Shown here in pieces: positions 17,898 through 26,805 of a stretch of DNA of 64,000 nucleotides; within the stretch, counting starts at the first letter, position 1, and every line of letters starts with the position of its first letter. Below the pieces are notes generated by a model, which saw only the letters and a program-made list of their open reading frames with translations, did not search any database and was not told the DNA's origin. The stretch is from Subtercola sp. (GTDB taxonomy: Bacteria > Actinomycetota > Actinomycetes > Actinomycetales > Microbacteriaceae), in NCBI GenBank assembly GCA_025463765.1, contig JAODBC010000071.1:1-64000 (forward strand), read 5' to 3'. The position numbers and the translations under genes were made by a program.

Positions 17898-18881
17898 ATG
17901 AGCGTCATCGAGATCACCAACCTCACGAAGCGGTACGGCAACGTGCTCGCCGTGAACGACGTGTCGCTGAGTCTTGAGCCCGACAAGATCCACGGCCTGT
18001 TGGGGCGCAACGGCGCGGGCAAGACCACGCTGATGCAGCTGCTGACCGGGCAAGACTTCGCAAGCTACGGCACCATCAGCGTCTTCGGCGCCGCGCCGGT
18101 CGAGAACGCACACGTGCTGCGGCAGCTGTGCTTCATCAAAGAGAGCCAGAAGTACCCCGAAGACTTTCGCGTCAAGCATGTCTTTCGCAATGCGCCGCTG
18201 TTCTTCGAGAACTGGCATGCGGCGTTCGCCGACCAGCTGATCGGCGAGTTCCGGCTGCCGCTGAACCGCCGCATCAAGAAGCTCTCGCGCGGGCAGCTCT
18301 CCTCCCTCGGCGTCATCGTGGGGCTCGCCTCGCGGGCTCCGCTCACGTTCTTCGACGAGCCGTACCTCGGGCTCGATGCGGTGGCGCGTCAGCTGTTCTA
18401 CGATCGGTTGCTCGAAGACTTCGCCGAGCATCCGCGCACGGTCATCTTGTCGACGCACCTCATCGACGAGGTGCAGAACCTGCTCGAGCACGTGGTGGTC
18501 ATCGACCAGGGCCGCATTCTGGTCGATTCGGATGCCGAAGAGCTGCGCGGGTCGGCGACCACCATTGCGGGCACGGCTCGGGCGGTCGACGAGTTCACGG
18601 CCGGCCGCACGGTGATCAGCAGGCAGGGGCTCGGCTCGCTCGCCCAGGCCACGGTCAGCCGCCTGAGCGCAGAGGATCGCGCCGCGGCGGCAGCGGCCGG
18701 GCTCGACATCAGCCCTGTTTCGCTGCAACAGCTCGTGGTGTCGCTGAGCGGCGCCGCCGAGAGCGCCTCACAGGCCGACAACGCGGCGCAGGCCGCACGC
18801 GGGTCGCGGGGCGAACGCACCTTGCAGGCCGAACGCACCGTGCAGGCCGAACGCACCTCGCAGAAAGGACAAGACCGATGA
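17898..18881 (+). CDS. ABC transporter ATP-binding protein
   Basis: The 327-residue ATPase has Walker A GRNGAGKTT, the signature-region LSRGQLSSLG (a divergent form of LSGGQ) and Walker B LTFFDEPYLGLDA, followed by STHLIDE. The last 35 residues contain a three-copy hexapeptide of the form RTxQAE, encoded by 18-base repeats near 18813-18863. Its stop overlaps the permease start (ATGA). The transported substrate is unknown. YtrA-linked transporters in other bacteria are often involved in cell-envelope stress or acetoin use. Confidence 0.92.
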   Translation: MSVIEITNLTKRYGNVLAVNDVSLSLEPDKIHGLLGRNGAGKTTLMQLLTGQDFASYGTISVFGAAPVENAHVLRQLCFIKESQKYPEDFRVKHVFRNAPLFFENWHAAFADQLIGEFRLPLNRRIKKLSRGQLSSLGVIVGLASRAPLTFFDEPYLGLDAVARQLFYDRLLEDFAEHPRTVILSTHLIDEVQNLLEHVVVIDQGRILVDSDAEELRGSATTIAGTARAVDEFTAGRTVISRQGLGSLAQATVSRLSAEDRAAAAAAGLDISPVSLQQLVVSLSGAAESASQADNAAQAARGSRGERTLQAERTVQAERTSQKGQDR

Positions 18882-19651
18882 CGACTCTCGCCGCCACCTC
18901 GCCCGCCGCGGCTCGCTCCGCGGCATCCGCCCCGCGCGTAGTGAACGTGCTGCGCCTGCACCTCACCAACAAGTGGACCACCCTCGGCACGCCCCTGCTG
19001 ATTCTCGCCTTCATCTTCTTGGTGAACTACGTCATCTGGTTGCTGATCTACACGTCGACGCCGGGGGGCGATCGCGAGGCGGTTCAAGGCACCCAATACA
19101 GCGGATCGATCGCCTACGTGTTCATCTACATGGCCATCATCGGCATTCAAGTGGTGCTGCGCACGTTTCCGTTCGCGCTCGGCTTCAGCGTGACGCGGCG
19201 CGACTTCGCGTTCGGATCGGCTCTTCTGTTCGGCGTGCTCTCTGTGATCTACGCGGCGATTCTCACGATTATGAGCTACATCGAGCAGGCGACAGACGGC
19301 TGGGGCGTCGGTGGTCACATGTTCTCGACGGTCTGGTACGGCACCGGCAGCTTGCCCGAGCGGTTCTCTCAAGAGTTCTTCGGCCTGCTGTTGTTCTTCT
19401 TCGTCGGGGCAGCCGTGTCGACGGTCTACCTGCGCTGGCGTGCCCTCGGCCAGATGCTGCTCTGGGGAATTATCGTGCTGATCGGGCTCGCCGCGGTCAC
19501 GCTGATCACGCTGACGAACAACTGGTCCGCAGTCGGCCAGTGGTTCGTCGATGCCGGGTCGTACGGTGTCGTACTGTGGACGCTTCCGATCACGGCCATC
19601 GCCGCTCTGTTCGGGTTTCGGGTATTACGCCGCGCCACCCCGGTCAGCTGA
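18878..19651 (+). CDS. ABC transporter permease
   Basis: The 257-residue protein has about six hydrophobic helices, for example TPLLILAFIFLVNYVIWLLIY, GSIAYVFIYMAIIGIQVVL and LLWGIIVLIGLAAVTLITL, and no ATPase motifs. It overlaps the ATPase gene by four bases, which fixes the ATG. It is the membrane half of the GntR-controlled transporter. The family is assigned from topology and context, not from a recognised signature. Confidence 0.88.
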   Translation: MTTLAATSPAAARSAASAPRVVNVLRLHLTNKWTTLGTPLLILAFIFLVNYVIWLLIYTSTPGGDREAVQGTQYSGSIAYVFIYMAIIGIQVVLRTFPFALGFSVTRRDFAFGSALLFGVLSVIYAAILTIMSYIEQATDGWGVGGHMFSTVWYGTGSLPERFSQEFFGLLLFFFVGAAVSTVYLRWRALGQMLLWGIIVLIGLAAVTLITLTNNWSAVGQWFVDAGSYGVVLWTLPITAIAALFGFRVLRRATPVS

Positions 19652-19688
19652 GCAGCAGTTAGAACTGAGCAGCACTTAGAATGGCGGC

Positions 19689-20849
19689 GTGCAGCATCTC
19701 GTTCCCCGTCTCGACGGCTTCAGCCCGTATCTCGTACATCGCATGGTGACCACGATCGACTGTCACGACGCCGATGAAATTCCCAAGGTCGAGCGGGCGG
19801 GCGAGGTGTACGACCACGACGGCACGGCCGTACAGATCATGCACAACGGAGTGCTGGTAGAGGCTGACGGTTACGCCGGGCCGTGGATGACCGAGGTCAT
19901 CCGCTCGCTCTACGGCCACCACGAACCGCAAGAAGAGCTGACCTTCAGCCGCATCGTCACTCGTCTGCACGAGACCGGCGGCGCTCGGGCCATGATCGAA
20001 CTCGGCAGCTTCTGGAGCTATTACAGTCTGTGGTTCTGCGCCGAATTCCCCGACGCCCGAGTGGTTGCGATAGAACCAGACCCCGCCAACCTCGACCTCG
20101 GCCGGCGCAACGCGGCCCTCAACGGTGCCACCGACCGCATCACGTTCATTCAGGCCGCGATCGGTGACCGGCCTGGCGAGACCATTCGTCTCCGCACAGA
20201 GAGCGATAACGAAGAGCGCGACATCGTCACGGTCGACCTGGCTTCGCTGATGGCCGACACCGGCCTCGACCACGTCGACATCGTGCTCTGTGACGTGCAG
20301 GGCGCAGAGACCATCATGCTCGCTCGGGCACGGGGGGACTTCGCAGCCGGCCGGGTGCGTTTTCTCATCGTCTCGACCCATCACCATCACATCTCGGGTG
20401 ATGCGCTGACCCATCAGAACGCTCTCGCCTTGCTGCTGGAATCAGGGGCTCACATCATCGCCGAGCATTCTGTCAGTGAGTCTGCCAGCGGCGACGGGCT
20501 GATTGCCGTCTCGTTCGACCCCCGCGACGACGATCTCGTGGTGTCGGTGTCGCACGTTCGCGCCCGTGATTCGCTGTTCGGTGAACTCGAGGTCGAACTC
20601 GCTGATGCTCTGGTTGCCCGGGTCGCGGCCGATGAGGCCGCGCAAGTCGAGCGCAACGAGGTGGGGCGCCTGCGAACGGTGCTCGATGCGTCCCAGCAGC
20701 ACGAGTCGGCGTTGCGGGCAGAGGCAGAAGCGCTGAGCGAGCAGAAGGCGGCGCTCGAGCGCGAGCTGACCGCCATCACGCACACGAAGCTGTGGCGGCT
20801 GGGCCGCGCGCCGCGTGCCGTCTACGGGCGGCTTCGGCGTCGGCGCTGA
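19689..20849 (+). CDS. FkbM family methyltransferase with C-terminal coiled coil
   Basis: A SAM-dependent methyltransferase core of the FkbM type is visible: MIELGSFWSYYSLWF (motif I, about 97-111), VVAIEPDPANLDLGRRN, RITFIQAAIGD, VDIVLCDVQGAE and LIVSTHHHH. Residues about 290-365 are rich in Ala, Glu and Arg and look like a coiled coil, ending in a basic patch. The 386-residue length is well above a bare FkbM domain. The GTG start lies six bases after TAGAAT (19677-19682). FkbM enzymes often modify glycans or natural products, but no glycan cluster is nearby, so the substrate is open. Confidence 0.87.
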   Translation: MQHLVPRLDGFSPYLVHRMVTTIDCHDADEIPKVERAGEVYDHDGTAVQIMHNGVLVEADGYAGPWMTEVIRSLYGHHEPQEELTFSRIVTRLHETGGARAMIELGSFWSYYSLWFCAEFPDARVVAIEPDPANLDLGRRNAALNGATDRITFIQAAIGDRPGETIRLRTESDNEERDIVTVDLASLMADTGLDHVDIVLCDVQGAETIMLARARGDFAAGRVRFLIVSTHHHHISGDALTHQNALALLLESGAHIIAEHSVSESASGDGLIAVSFDPRDDDLVVSVSHVRARDSLFGELEVELADALVARVAADEAAQVERNEVGRLRTVLDASQQHESALRAEAEALSEQKAALERELTAITHTKLWRLGRAPRAVYGRLRRRR

Positions 20850-20986
20850 GCGGGCCGCCGGGCATCCTGCTGGCCGACGCTCACGTACGGTCAGACATGC
20901 TGCAGCCAGGGCAACCAGAAACTTGGGCATCTTGCACCAGGGGCAACCGGATGCCCGTGGACAGCCCGGGCGTGTGTTGTGGAGTC

Positions 20987-21475
20987 TCAGCGAAAGTTGA
21001 CGAACTGCACCGCGACGTCGAGATCGGCCGACTTCAGCAGCGCCATGGCTGACTGCAGGTCATCTCGCGACTTCGAGGAGACGCGCAGCTCGTCGCCCTG
21101 AATCTGGCTCTTGACCGACTTGGGAGCCTCGTCGCGAATGAGTTTCGAGATCTTCTTGGCGGCCTCTTGCTCGATGCCGTTCTTGAAGTTCGCTTCGATG
21201 CGGTACTCCTTGCCGCTGGCGAACGGCTCGCCCGCGTCGAGGCTGCGCAGGCTGATGCTGCGCTTGATGAGCTTCTGCTCGAACACTTCGAGAATCGCCT
21301 TGGCGCGCTCTTCGGAGTTGGCCTTGATGAGCACCTTCTCACCGCTGTAGTCGATCGAGGCACCGACGTTCTTGAAGTCGTAGCGCTGCTCAACCTCTTT
21401 CTGCGCCTGGTGCAGAGCGTTGTCGGCCTCCATCTTGTCGACCTTGCTCACGATGTCAAAACTTGAATCTGCCAT
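20987..21475 (-). CDS. YajQ family nucleotide-binding protein (DUF520)
   Basis: The 162-residue protein matches the YajQ family throughout: [20 protein letters not shown] at the start, [10 protein letters not shown], and the C-terminal [18 protein letters not shown] and VAVQFVNFR. Some proteobacterial members bind cyclic di-GMP, but the role in actinobacteria is not settled. The ATG at 21475 is fixed by homology and by a TACAAT box six bases upstream (21482-21487 on the opposite strand). The open frame extends further but without family similarity. Confidence 0.93.
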   Translation of the reverse strand: MADSSFDIVSKVDKMEADNALHQAQKEVEQRYDFKNVGASIDYSGEKVLIKANSEERAKAILEVFEQKLIKRSISLRSLDAGEPFASGKEYRIEANFKNGIEQEAAKKISKLIRDEAPKSVKSQIQGDELRVSSKSRDDLQSAMALLKSADLDVAVQFVNFR

Positions 21476-21636
21476 GCCTCGATTGTACCGGTCGGCCTCG
21501 CACGGCTCAGCTGACGCGTCACGGCGGGCTGAACCGGGCTGAGCGAGCGCGGGCGGGCTGAAAGCCTGAACCGAGTCACAGAAGAGTGGGCCTGCCCGGT
21601 CATGAATCTCCCACCGGGCGCAAATAGGGTTGCCGA

Positions 21637-22542
21637 ATGAACGCCCGCCCTTCATCTGCACGCGCCAGGGCGGCCACGCGCAAACGCAAGCGGGCGCGCA
21701 GGGCAGAAACGGGCATCCATCGCCGTGTTTGGGGAATCGTGCTGGCGAGCGTGGGGGTCGCGGCGGCCGTTGCGGTCACGGGGGTGTTCGTGGCGGCACC
21801 GCTCGGCGACGCCATCGGGCAGGCGGTGAACAGCGCCCTGAACGAGAAGGGTACGTCGAGTCAGGATGCCCACACCGTCGTTGTTCCCACGCAGGCGCCG
21901 GCCGTGGCTCAGCTCGGCACTACCCCAGGCGCACTGCCCGGGCTCGCGGGGCAGGCCGATGTCGCCTGGACCACGCAACTCGCCGCCGACACGAACATCT
22001 CGCTGCGGGCACTGCAGGCATATGCGGGCGTCGCAGTGGCCAAACAGGCCGAGAACCCCGGCTGCCATATCGGCTGGAACACCCTCGCCGCCATCGGGTC
22101 TGTCGAGTCGGGAAACGGTACGCACGCCGGCAGCGCGGTGGGCGCCGATGGCGTCGTGAGCCCGCCGATCTACGGGCCCTCGCTGACCGGCAACGGCAAC
22201 GGATTCGCCACGGTCGCCGACAGCGACGGCGGAGCGATCGACGGTGACGCCTCGGCCGACCGCGCCGTCGGGCCGATGCAGTTCATTCCCGAGGCCTGGC
22301 GCAATTGGGGCACCGATGCCAGCGGTGACGGGGTCGCCGACCCCCAGAACATCGACGACGCCACACTCGCGACAGCCAACTACCTCTGCCACGCCGGCGG
22401 CGATCTAGGCACCGACGCCGGCTGGAAGAAGGCGATCGCCTCGTACAACAGCGATCCGGCCTACGCGGTGAAGGTGTCTCAGGCGGCGAACCGGTTCGCG
22501 GCGGCGGCTCCGGCGGCAGCGTCCGTTACGTCGGCGGGCTAG
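21637..22542 (+). CDS. Lytic transglycosylase-like cell-wall hydrolase
   Basis: The protein starts with a strongly basic segment ([14 protein letters not shown]) and one hydrophobic helix (about 32-55), so it is probably membrane-anchored or secreted. After a variable linker, the catalytic domain begins with [19 protein letters not shown], where the glutamate of SVESG is the likely catalytic acid. [14 protein letters not shown] and a C-terminal ASYN motif follow, as in soluble lytic transglycosylases. Length is 301 residues. The ATG lies six bases after TAGGGT (21625-21630). It would cleave peptidoglycan glycan strands outside the cell. Confidence 0.9.
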   Translation: MNARPSSARARAATRKRKRARRAETGIHRRVWGIVLASVGVAAAVAVTGVFVAAPLGDAIGQAVNSALNEKGTSSQDAHTVVVPTQAPAVAQLGTTPGALPGLAGQADVAWTTQLAADTNISLRALQAYAGVAVAKQAENPGCHIGWNTLAAIGSVESGNGTHAGSAVGADGVVSPPIYGPSLTGNGNGFATVADSDGGAIDGDASADRAVGPMQFIPEAWRNWGTDASGDGVADPQNIDDATLATANYLCHAGGDLGTDAGWKKAIASYNSDPAYAVKVSQAANRFAAAAPAAASVTSAG

Positions 22543-22550
22543 GCCCCACC

Positions 22551-22600
22551 CGAGCCGAGCCGAGCCGAGCCGAGCCGAGCCGAGCCGAGCCGAGCCGAGC
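22551..22600. repeat. Pentanucleotide array after the transglycosylase gene
   Basis: Ten perfect copies of CGAGC start eight bases after the stop codon of the transglycosylase gene. The unit length is not a multiple of three and the array is non-coding. Confidence 0.95.
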
Positions 22601-22639
22601 CGGCCCCGGGCAATAACGGCCCGGGCTAGTCGCCGCGGG

Positions 22640-23656
22640 CTAAGCCGGCGGCGGCGCGGTCGAGCCGCGCACCACCAGTTCCACCGGCAGCGGAACGTTG
22701 GCCGGCGCCGCCTCTCGCCGCCCGGGGTGCAGCTGATCCATCAGCATCTCCACGGCCTGCTCACCCTGCCGCCCCGGATACTGCGCCATGGTGGTCAGCC
22801 CGAAGAACTCGGCGTACTCGTGCCCGTCGATGCCGATCACCGAGAGCTCCCGCGGCACGTTCAGGCCCAGATCGCGGGCCGCGAGCATGCAGCCGAGCGC
22901 CATCTCGTCCGACGCCGCGAAGACGGCCGTCGGCCGGGTGAGTGGATGCTCGAGCAGCAGCCGCGCGGCCGCGTACCCGCCCGTGATGGTGAAGTCTGCA
23001 GGCCGAAACAGCCCGGGGTCGGGTTCGAGACCCGCCTGGCGCAGCGCAAATTCGTACCCGGATCTGCGGTTCGTCGGCAGGTGGAAGTCGAGCTCGAACC
23101 CCGACTCGCCGCCGATCATTCCGATGCGACGATGGCCGAGCCCGAGCAGGTGGTCGGTGGCGCGCCGGGCCACATCTACATCGTCGATGCTGAGCGTCGG
23201 AACGCCCACCAGCGGGCCGCCGATGCCGACGATCGGCTTCTGCAGGTCGAGTAGGCTCTGCAATTCGCGGTTCGTGAGTTCTATCGTGAGGGCGAGTACG
23301 GCATCCACTCGCTTGCGCAGCAGAAAATGTTCGAAGACGCTGCGCCGTTCATCCGCCCCGCCTGCGAGCCCGTACAGAGTGAGGTCGTAGCCGTTGCGCA
23401 GCAGCGCCGCGCCGGCCCCCTCGAGCACCGACGAGTAGAACCAGCGGTTCAGAAACGGCACGACGACGCCGATGTTCTTCGTGCGCCCGCTGGCGAGGCT
23501 CGAGGCGGGCGACGAGACGACGTAGCCGAGCTGCCGCGCGGCCTCCTGCACCCGGATGCGCGTGGCGGGCGACACGTGCCCGTTGCCGCTGAGCGCCCGC
23601 GAGACCGTGGCCGTCGACACTCCCGCCAGCCGGGCGACGGCGTCGATTCCTGGCAT
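22640..23656 (-). CDS. LacI family transcriptional regulator
   Basis: The 338-residue protein has the LacI helix-turn-helix and hinge (IDAVARLAGVSTATVSRALS, then LGYVVSSPASSLASGRTKNIG). The periplasmic-binding-protein-like effector domain shows ATDHLLGLGHRRIGMIGG and FAASDEMALGCMLAARDLGL. The signature of dimeric sugar-responsive repressors is complete. No transporter or sugar gene is adjacent, so its target is not apparent here. The ATG is the only start that retains the full HTH. Confidence 0.94.
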   Translation of the reverse strand: MPGIDAVARLAGVSTATVSRALSGNGHVSPATRIRVQEAARQLGYVVSSPASSLASGRTKNIGVVVPFLNRWFYSSVLEGAGAALLRNGYDLTLYGLAGGADERRSVFEHFLLRKRVDAVLALTIELTNRELQSLLDLQKPIVGIGGPLVGVPTLSIDDVDVARRATDHLLGLGHRRIGMIGGESGFELDFHLPTNRRSGYEFALRQAGLEPDPGLFRPADFTITGGYAAARLLLEHPLTRPTAVFAASDEMALGCMLAARDLGLNVPRELSVIGIDGHEYAEFFGLTTMAQYPGRQGEQAVEMLMDQLHPGRREAAPANVPLPVELVVRGSTAPPPA

Positions 23657-23747
23657 GGCATCCTCTTCGATTTCGCGAGCGCGGGGCTTGCAAGTATTGT
23701 TGTCAAGCGCCTTCGGTTGTGTTCTTCAACGTGGTCGGGTGCGCCCT

Positions 23748-23829
23748 GGCAAGTTACCCTAGCGGCCAAAGGGATCTGACTGTAAATCAGACGGCTGAGC
23801 CTTCGGGGGTTCGAATCCCTCACTTGCCA
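23748..23829 (+). tRNA. tRNA-Tyr (GUA anticodon)
   Basis: The acceptor arms GGCAAGT and ACTTGCC pair exactly. The anticodon arm TCTGA-CTGTAAA-TCAGA carries GTA. A long variable arm follows, as in tyrosine tRNAs, then a T arm with TTCGAAT. The CCA end is not fully encoded. Confidence 0.95.
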
Positions 23830-23835
23830 CCGGTG

Positions 23836-23870
23836 AAAGCCCCCGGAATCGTCGAGATTCTGGGGGCTTT
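23836..23870 (+). terminator. Rho-independent terminator after tRNA-Tyr
   Basis: AAAGCCCCCGGAATC and GATTCTGGGGGCTTT form a strong hairpin with a five-base loop six bases after the tRNA. The symmetric A and T flanks could also serve the MFS gene, which ends at 23901 on the other strand. Confidence 0.9.
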
Positions 23871-23900
23871 CGACGTTCGGGCGCGCACTACCTGCGTCGG

Positions 23901-25358
23901 CTAGACCTGCACGACAGGCAGTTTCGCGAGAGTGCGGCGCCGGCCCGGCCCGAAGAGGTTGAAGGCGAGGGCTGCGAACACCACGGTGCACAAGATCGCG
24001 CCGATAGCCAGCGAGAGGTCGATGCCCTGGCCTGTGGGGTGCTGCTGGTCTGGGGTGAGGTGTGCAGCGAGTACGGCGGCCGAGATGGCGCTGCCGAACG
24101 ATCCCCCGACCGTGCGCAGCACCTGATTGAAGCTCACTGCACTGCCGAGTTCGTCGGCTTCGACACTGCGCGCGATGAGGCCGGGCATTGCCGCGTAGGT
24201 CGTGCCGATACCGATGCCGAACAGCAGCATGCCCAGCAAGATCTCCCAGAGTTGGTCGTGCGCCACCCAGAGGAAGATGGTGGAGGCGGTGACGACCGCA
24301 GCGCCGAGCGGTAACAGCGTCGTCATGCGGATTCGGCCGGCTGCGGCGCGAATCACGCGGTTCGAGCTGAAACTGCCGATCGAGAAGGGCAGCATCACAA
24401 AGCCGGCCCAGAACACGGGTAACGCGATTCCGTACCCGGTCGATGCCGGGGCTTGCGCTATCAGGCTTGCGATCGAGAACCCCATGTACATGGCCGCACC
24501 GATGCCGATCGCGGTTCCATTGGCGAGAAGCACCTCGCCGTTACGAAGAACCCGCAGATTGATCAGCGGATGAGACGAACGCAGCTCGACGAGCACCCAG
24601 GCCGCGAGCAGCACTGCCGCGCCGACGAAGAACGCGATGGTCGCGGGGGAGTTCCAGCCCCAATTCGGGCCTTCGCTCACGGCGACCAGAATCGCCCCGA
24701 GGCCGGCACCGAGCAGAAGTGCGCCGCCGAAATCGAACGTTCGCTGCGGGGCACGAGTGTCGGGGCCGCCGGGAACGCCGCGAATCACGACGATGATCGC
24801 CGAGACCACGAACAGGGCCGCGAAACCGAACGCGAACCTGAAATCGAACAGGCCTGCCAGAATTCCGGTCAGCGGGTAGCCGATGCCGATGCCCGTCGCG
24901 ACGGTCACCGAGAGACTGGAGATTCCGAAGCCCACTTTGCTCTCTGGCAGGTACCGCCGCGCGAGCGAAATGGTCACCGGCACGATTCCGTACGTGAGCC
25001 CCTGCAGGGCTCTACCGATTAAGAACACGGTGAAGTTCGGTGCGATCGCAGCCATGATCGAACCGGCGAGAATGATCAGCAGTGAAACGATCAGCAGACG
25101 CTTCTTGTGCGGCCCGTCACTCAGTCGACCCATGATCGGAGTGGCGATGGCCCCAACGAGAAGGTTGATGGTGAGCATCCACTGGGCCGTGCTGATGGTG
25201 ACACCCATCTCGCGCGAAATGGTCGGTACGAGCAGCATGCCGAGCGAGCTGACGATCGCGGTGGAGAGTGCGGCATAAACCAGCATCGGCAGCAGGCGTG
25301 AACGTGTGCGGGTCTCGGTGGCGGATTCGGTCAGTGCTGAGTCAGCCAACAGGCGCAT
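23901..25358 (-). CDS. MFS drug-resistance-type transporter (DHA2, 14 helices)
   Basis: This is a 485-residue polytopic protein of the major facilitator superfamily. The N-terminal half has GAIATPIMGRLSDGPHKKRLL (the loop 2-3 signature of the family) and RALQGLTYGIVPVTISL, typical of DHA2 multidrug exporters. About 14 hydrophobic helices can be counted. It overlaps the upstream marR-type gene by 17 bases, so the two form an operon and the exporter is likely derepressed by a compound sensed by that regulator. The substrate is unknown. Confidence 0.92.
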   Translation of the reverse strand: MRLLADSALTESATETRTRSRLLPMLVYAALSTAIVSSLGMLLVPTISREMGVTISTAQWMLTINLLVGAIATPIMGRLSDGPHKKRLLIVSLLIILAGSIMAAIAPNFTVFLIGRALQGLTYGIVPVTISLARRYLPESKVGFGISSLSVTVATGIGIGYPLTGILAGLFDFRFAFGFAALFVVSAIIVVIRGVPGGPDTRAPQRTFDFGGALLLGAGLGAILVAVSEGPNWGWNSPATIAFFVGAAVLLAAWVLVELRSSHPLINLRVLRNGEVLLANGTAIGIGAAMYMGFSIASLIAQAPASTGYGIALPVFWAGFVMLPFSIGSFSSNRVIRAAAGRIRMTTLLPLGAAVVTASTIFLWVAHDQLWEILLGMLLFGIGIGTTYAAMPGLIARSVEADELGSAVSFNQVLRTVGGSFGSAISAAVLAAHLTPDQQHPTGQGIDLSLAIGAILCTVVFAALAFNLFGPGRRRTLAKLPVVQV

Positions 25359-25782
25359 CTTTCGTCAGTTTCAGAAGAAGCGGAATTGCCGACACGAGAA
25401 GATCTTTCTCGTCGCTGCTCAGCTTCTCGTTGATGGTGATCTCGAGCCAGTCTTGACCGCTCATGCTCTCGATGGTGTGGCGCTCGCGGCCGGCTTCGGT
25501 GATGGTGATCCATACGCGGCGGCGGTCTTCGTGGTCGCGCTCGCGCGTGACGAGCCCCTGCTCTTCGAGTTCACGCACCGCGATCATCACGGCTTGCGGG
25601 GAGATCTTCTCACTCGCGGCCAGCATCGAGGCCGTCATGCGGCCCAGCTCCGTCAGCCGGGTCAGCACGCCGAGCTTGCCGAGCGAGATCGTGCGTTGCG
25701 CCGAGAACCGCCGGTAGAGCGGCCTGAGGGCTTCGCGCAGTTCGAATGCTGCGGTTTTTTCTGCGATCACTCTCGAAATCAT
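25342..25782 (-). CDS. MarR family regulator of the MFS exporter
   Basis: The 146-residue winged-helix protein has the MarR pattern: ISLGKLGVLTRLTELGRMTASMLA, then KISPQAVMIAVRELEEQGLVTRERDHEDRRRVWITITEAG (recognition helix and wing). The ATG at 25782 is preferred. A GTG at 25809 would place the perfect palindrome ATTGATCAAT (25791-25800) inside the gene, where it is more naturally the operator. The exporter gene overlaps its end, which is a classic MarR-efflux arrangement. Confidence 0.9.
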   Translation of the reverse strand: MISRVIAEKTAAFELREALRPLYRRFSAQRTISLGKLGVLTRLTELGRMTASMLAASEKISPQAVMIAVRELEEQGLVTRERDHEDRRRVWITITEAGRERHTIESMSGQDWLEITINEKLSSDEKDLLVSAIPLLLKLTKDAPVG

Positions 25783-25790
25783 ACAACCTG

Positions 25791-25800
25791 ATTGATCAAT
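25791..25800. promoter_or_regulatory. Candidate MarR operator
   Basis: The 10-base perfect palindrome ATTGATCAAT lies eight bases before the preferred start of the marR-type gene. It is short, so assignment rests on position. Confidence 0.5.
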
Positions 25801-25851
25801 TGGGTTCACTAAATAGATACGTGGAGTGGCCCGTAACCGGGGCTCGGTGCC

Positions 25852-25880
25852 TTGACAGAGGTACGGTTTGGGGTTGCTAT
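25852..25880 (+). promoter_or_regulatory. Sigma-70-type promoter of the hydrolase gene
   Basis: TTGACA (25852-25857) and TGCTAT (25875-25880) are separated by exactly 17 bases. The transcript would begin at or near the A of the ATG at 25887, giving a leaderless mRNA. Confidence 0.8.
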
Positions 25881-25886
25881 TGGCCT

Positions 25887-26760
25887 ATGGAATACACAAC
25901 AGCGTCGTTTGTCTCTCCCTCTGATTCCCTCGAGATCACCACCCACACCTGGCAGAGCCGTGTCGCCAGCTCGCGGAGTCGTGCAGATCGCCCACGGGGT
26001 TGCGGAGCATTCTCTGCGGTACGACCGACTGGCCCAGGCGCTGAGCGCCGCCGGCTATATCGTCTACGCGAACGATCACCGCGGTCACGGCGGCTCGGTC
26101 GACGGGCACGTCGCCCTCGGCAGTTTCGGGGCTGCGGGGTGGCCGGCGCTGGTGAACGATCTCGTCGTGTTCAGTGAGAGCATCCGGTCTGCGCATTCGC
26201 AACTGCCGCTCTTTCTCGTGGCGCACTCGATGGGTTCGTTCGCGGCGCAAGAGGTGATTCTCGATCATTCCGAGCTGTACAGCGGCGTCGTGCTGTCGGG
26301 CTCGACCGCACTCGATCTGCTCGCGCAGGCCCTCGCCGCCGCGGGGCCCGGGCCTGTCGAACTGACCGCGTTCAATGCGGCCTTCGAGAATCGCACTGGG
26401 TACGAGTGGCTGTCGAGGGATGAGCCCGAGGTCGACCTGTACGTTGCAGACCCGCTCAGCGGGTTCGAGCTCGCCGACGACACGGTGCCGCAGTTGTTCA
26501 CTGCGGCGGTGCGGCTGGCCGACCCCGAGGCGCTCGCCGGCGTGCGATCCGGGCTGCCGATTCTGGTGATTTCGGGCCAAGACGATCCGCTGTCGGGTAA
26601 CGGTGCGCTGGTGGATGGGCTCGCGCAGCGGTACACCGCGGCCGGCGTCTCCGATGTAGAGCTGAAGGTGTATCCGGGGGCCCGGCACGAGATCTTCAAC
26701 GAGATCAACCGCGACGAGATCACCGCCTACGTGATCGAGTGGCTGAATTCGCGCAACTGA
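25887..26760 (+). CDS. Alpha/beta hydrolase, monoacylglycerol lipase-like, apparently frameshifted
   Basis: The main frame encodes a lysophospholipase/monoglyceride-lipase-like fold: GVVQIAHGVAEHSLRYDRLA, YANDHRGHG, nucleophile motif VAHSMGSF, acid SGQDDPLSG and histidine PGARHEIFNE. The natural N terminus MEYTTASFVSPSDSLEITTH, which fits the family and sits six bases after the promoter, is in a different frame. The frames must be joined by a one-base shift near 25950-25970. The frame of the main domain has no sensible start: the TTG at 25852 lies in the -35 box. The gene is therefore broken, or there is a sequence error, or a weak internal GTG is used. Confidence 0.8.
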
Positions 26761-26805
26761 GCGGCACGGGGCGCTGGATGCTCGGCGTCGGCCGAAGGCG
26801 GCGAC

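Noticed and set aside
23682-23708. LacI operator GCTTGCAAG...TTGTCAAGC upstream of the LacI gene
   Set aside because: The arms are offset and the centre lacks the usual CG symmetry. It also overlaps the region expected to hold the tRNA-Tyr promoter, so I could not support it.
25852-25886. TTG at 25852 as hydrolase start
   Set aside because: That TTG is part of the -35 box TTGACA of a well-formed promoter, so it cannot be the translation start of the same mRNA.
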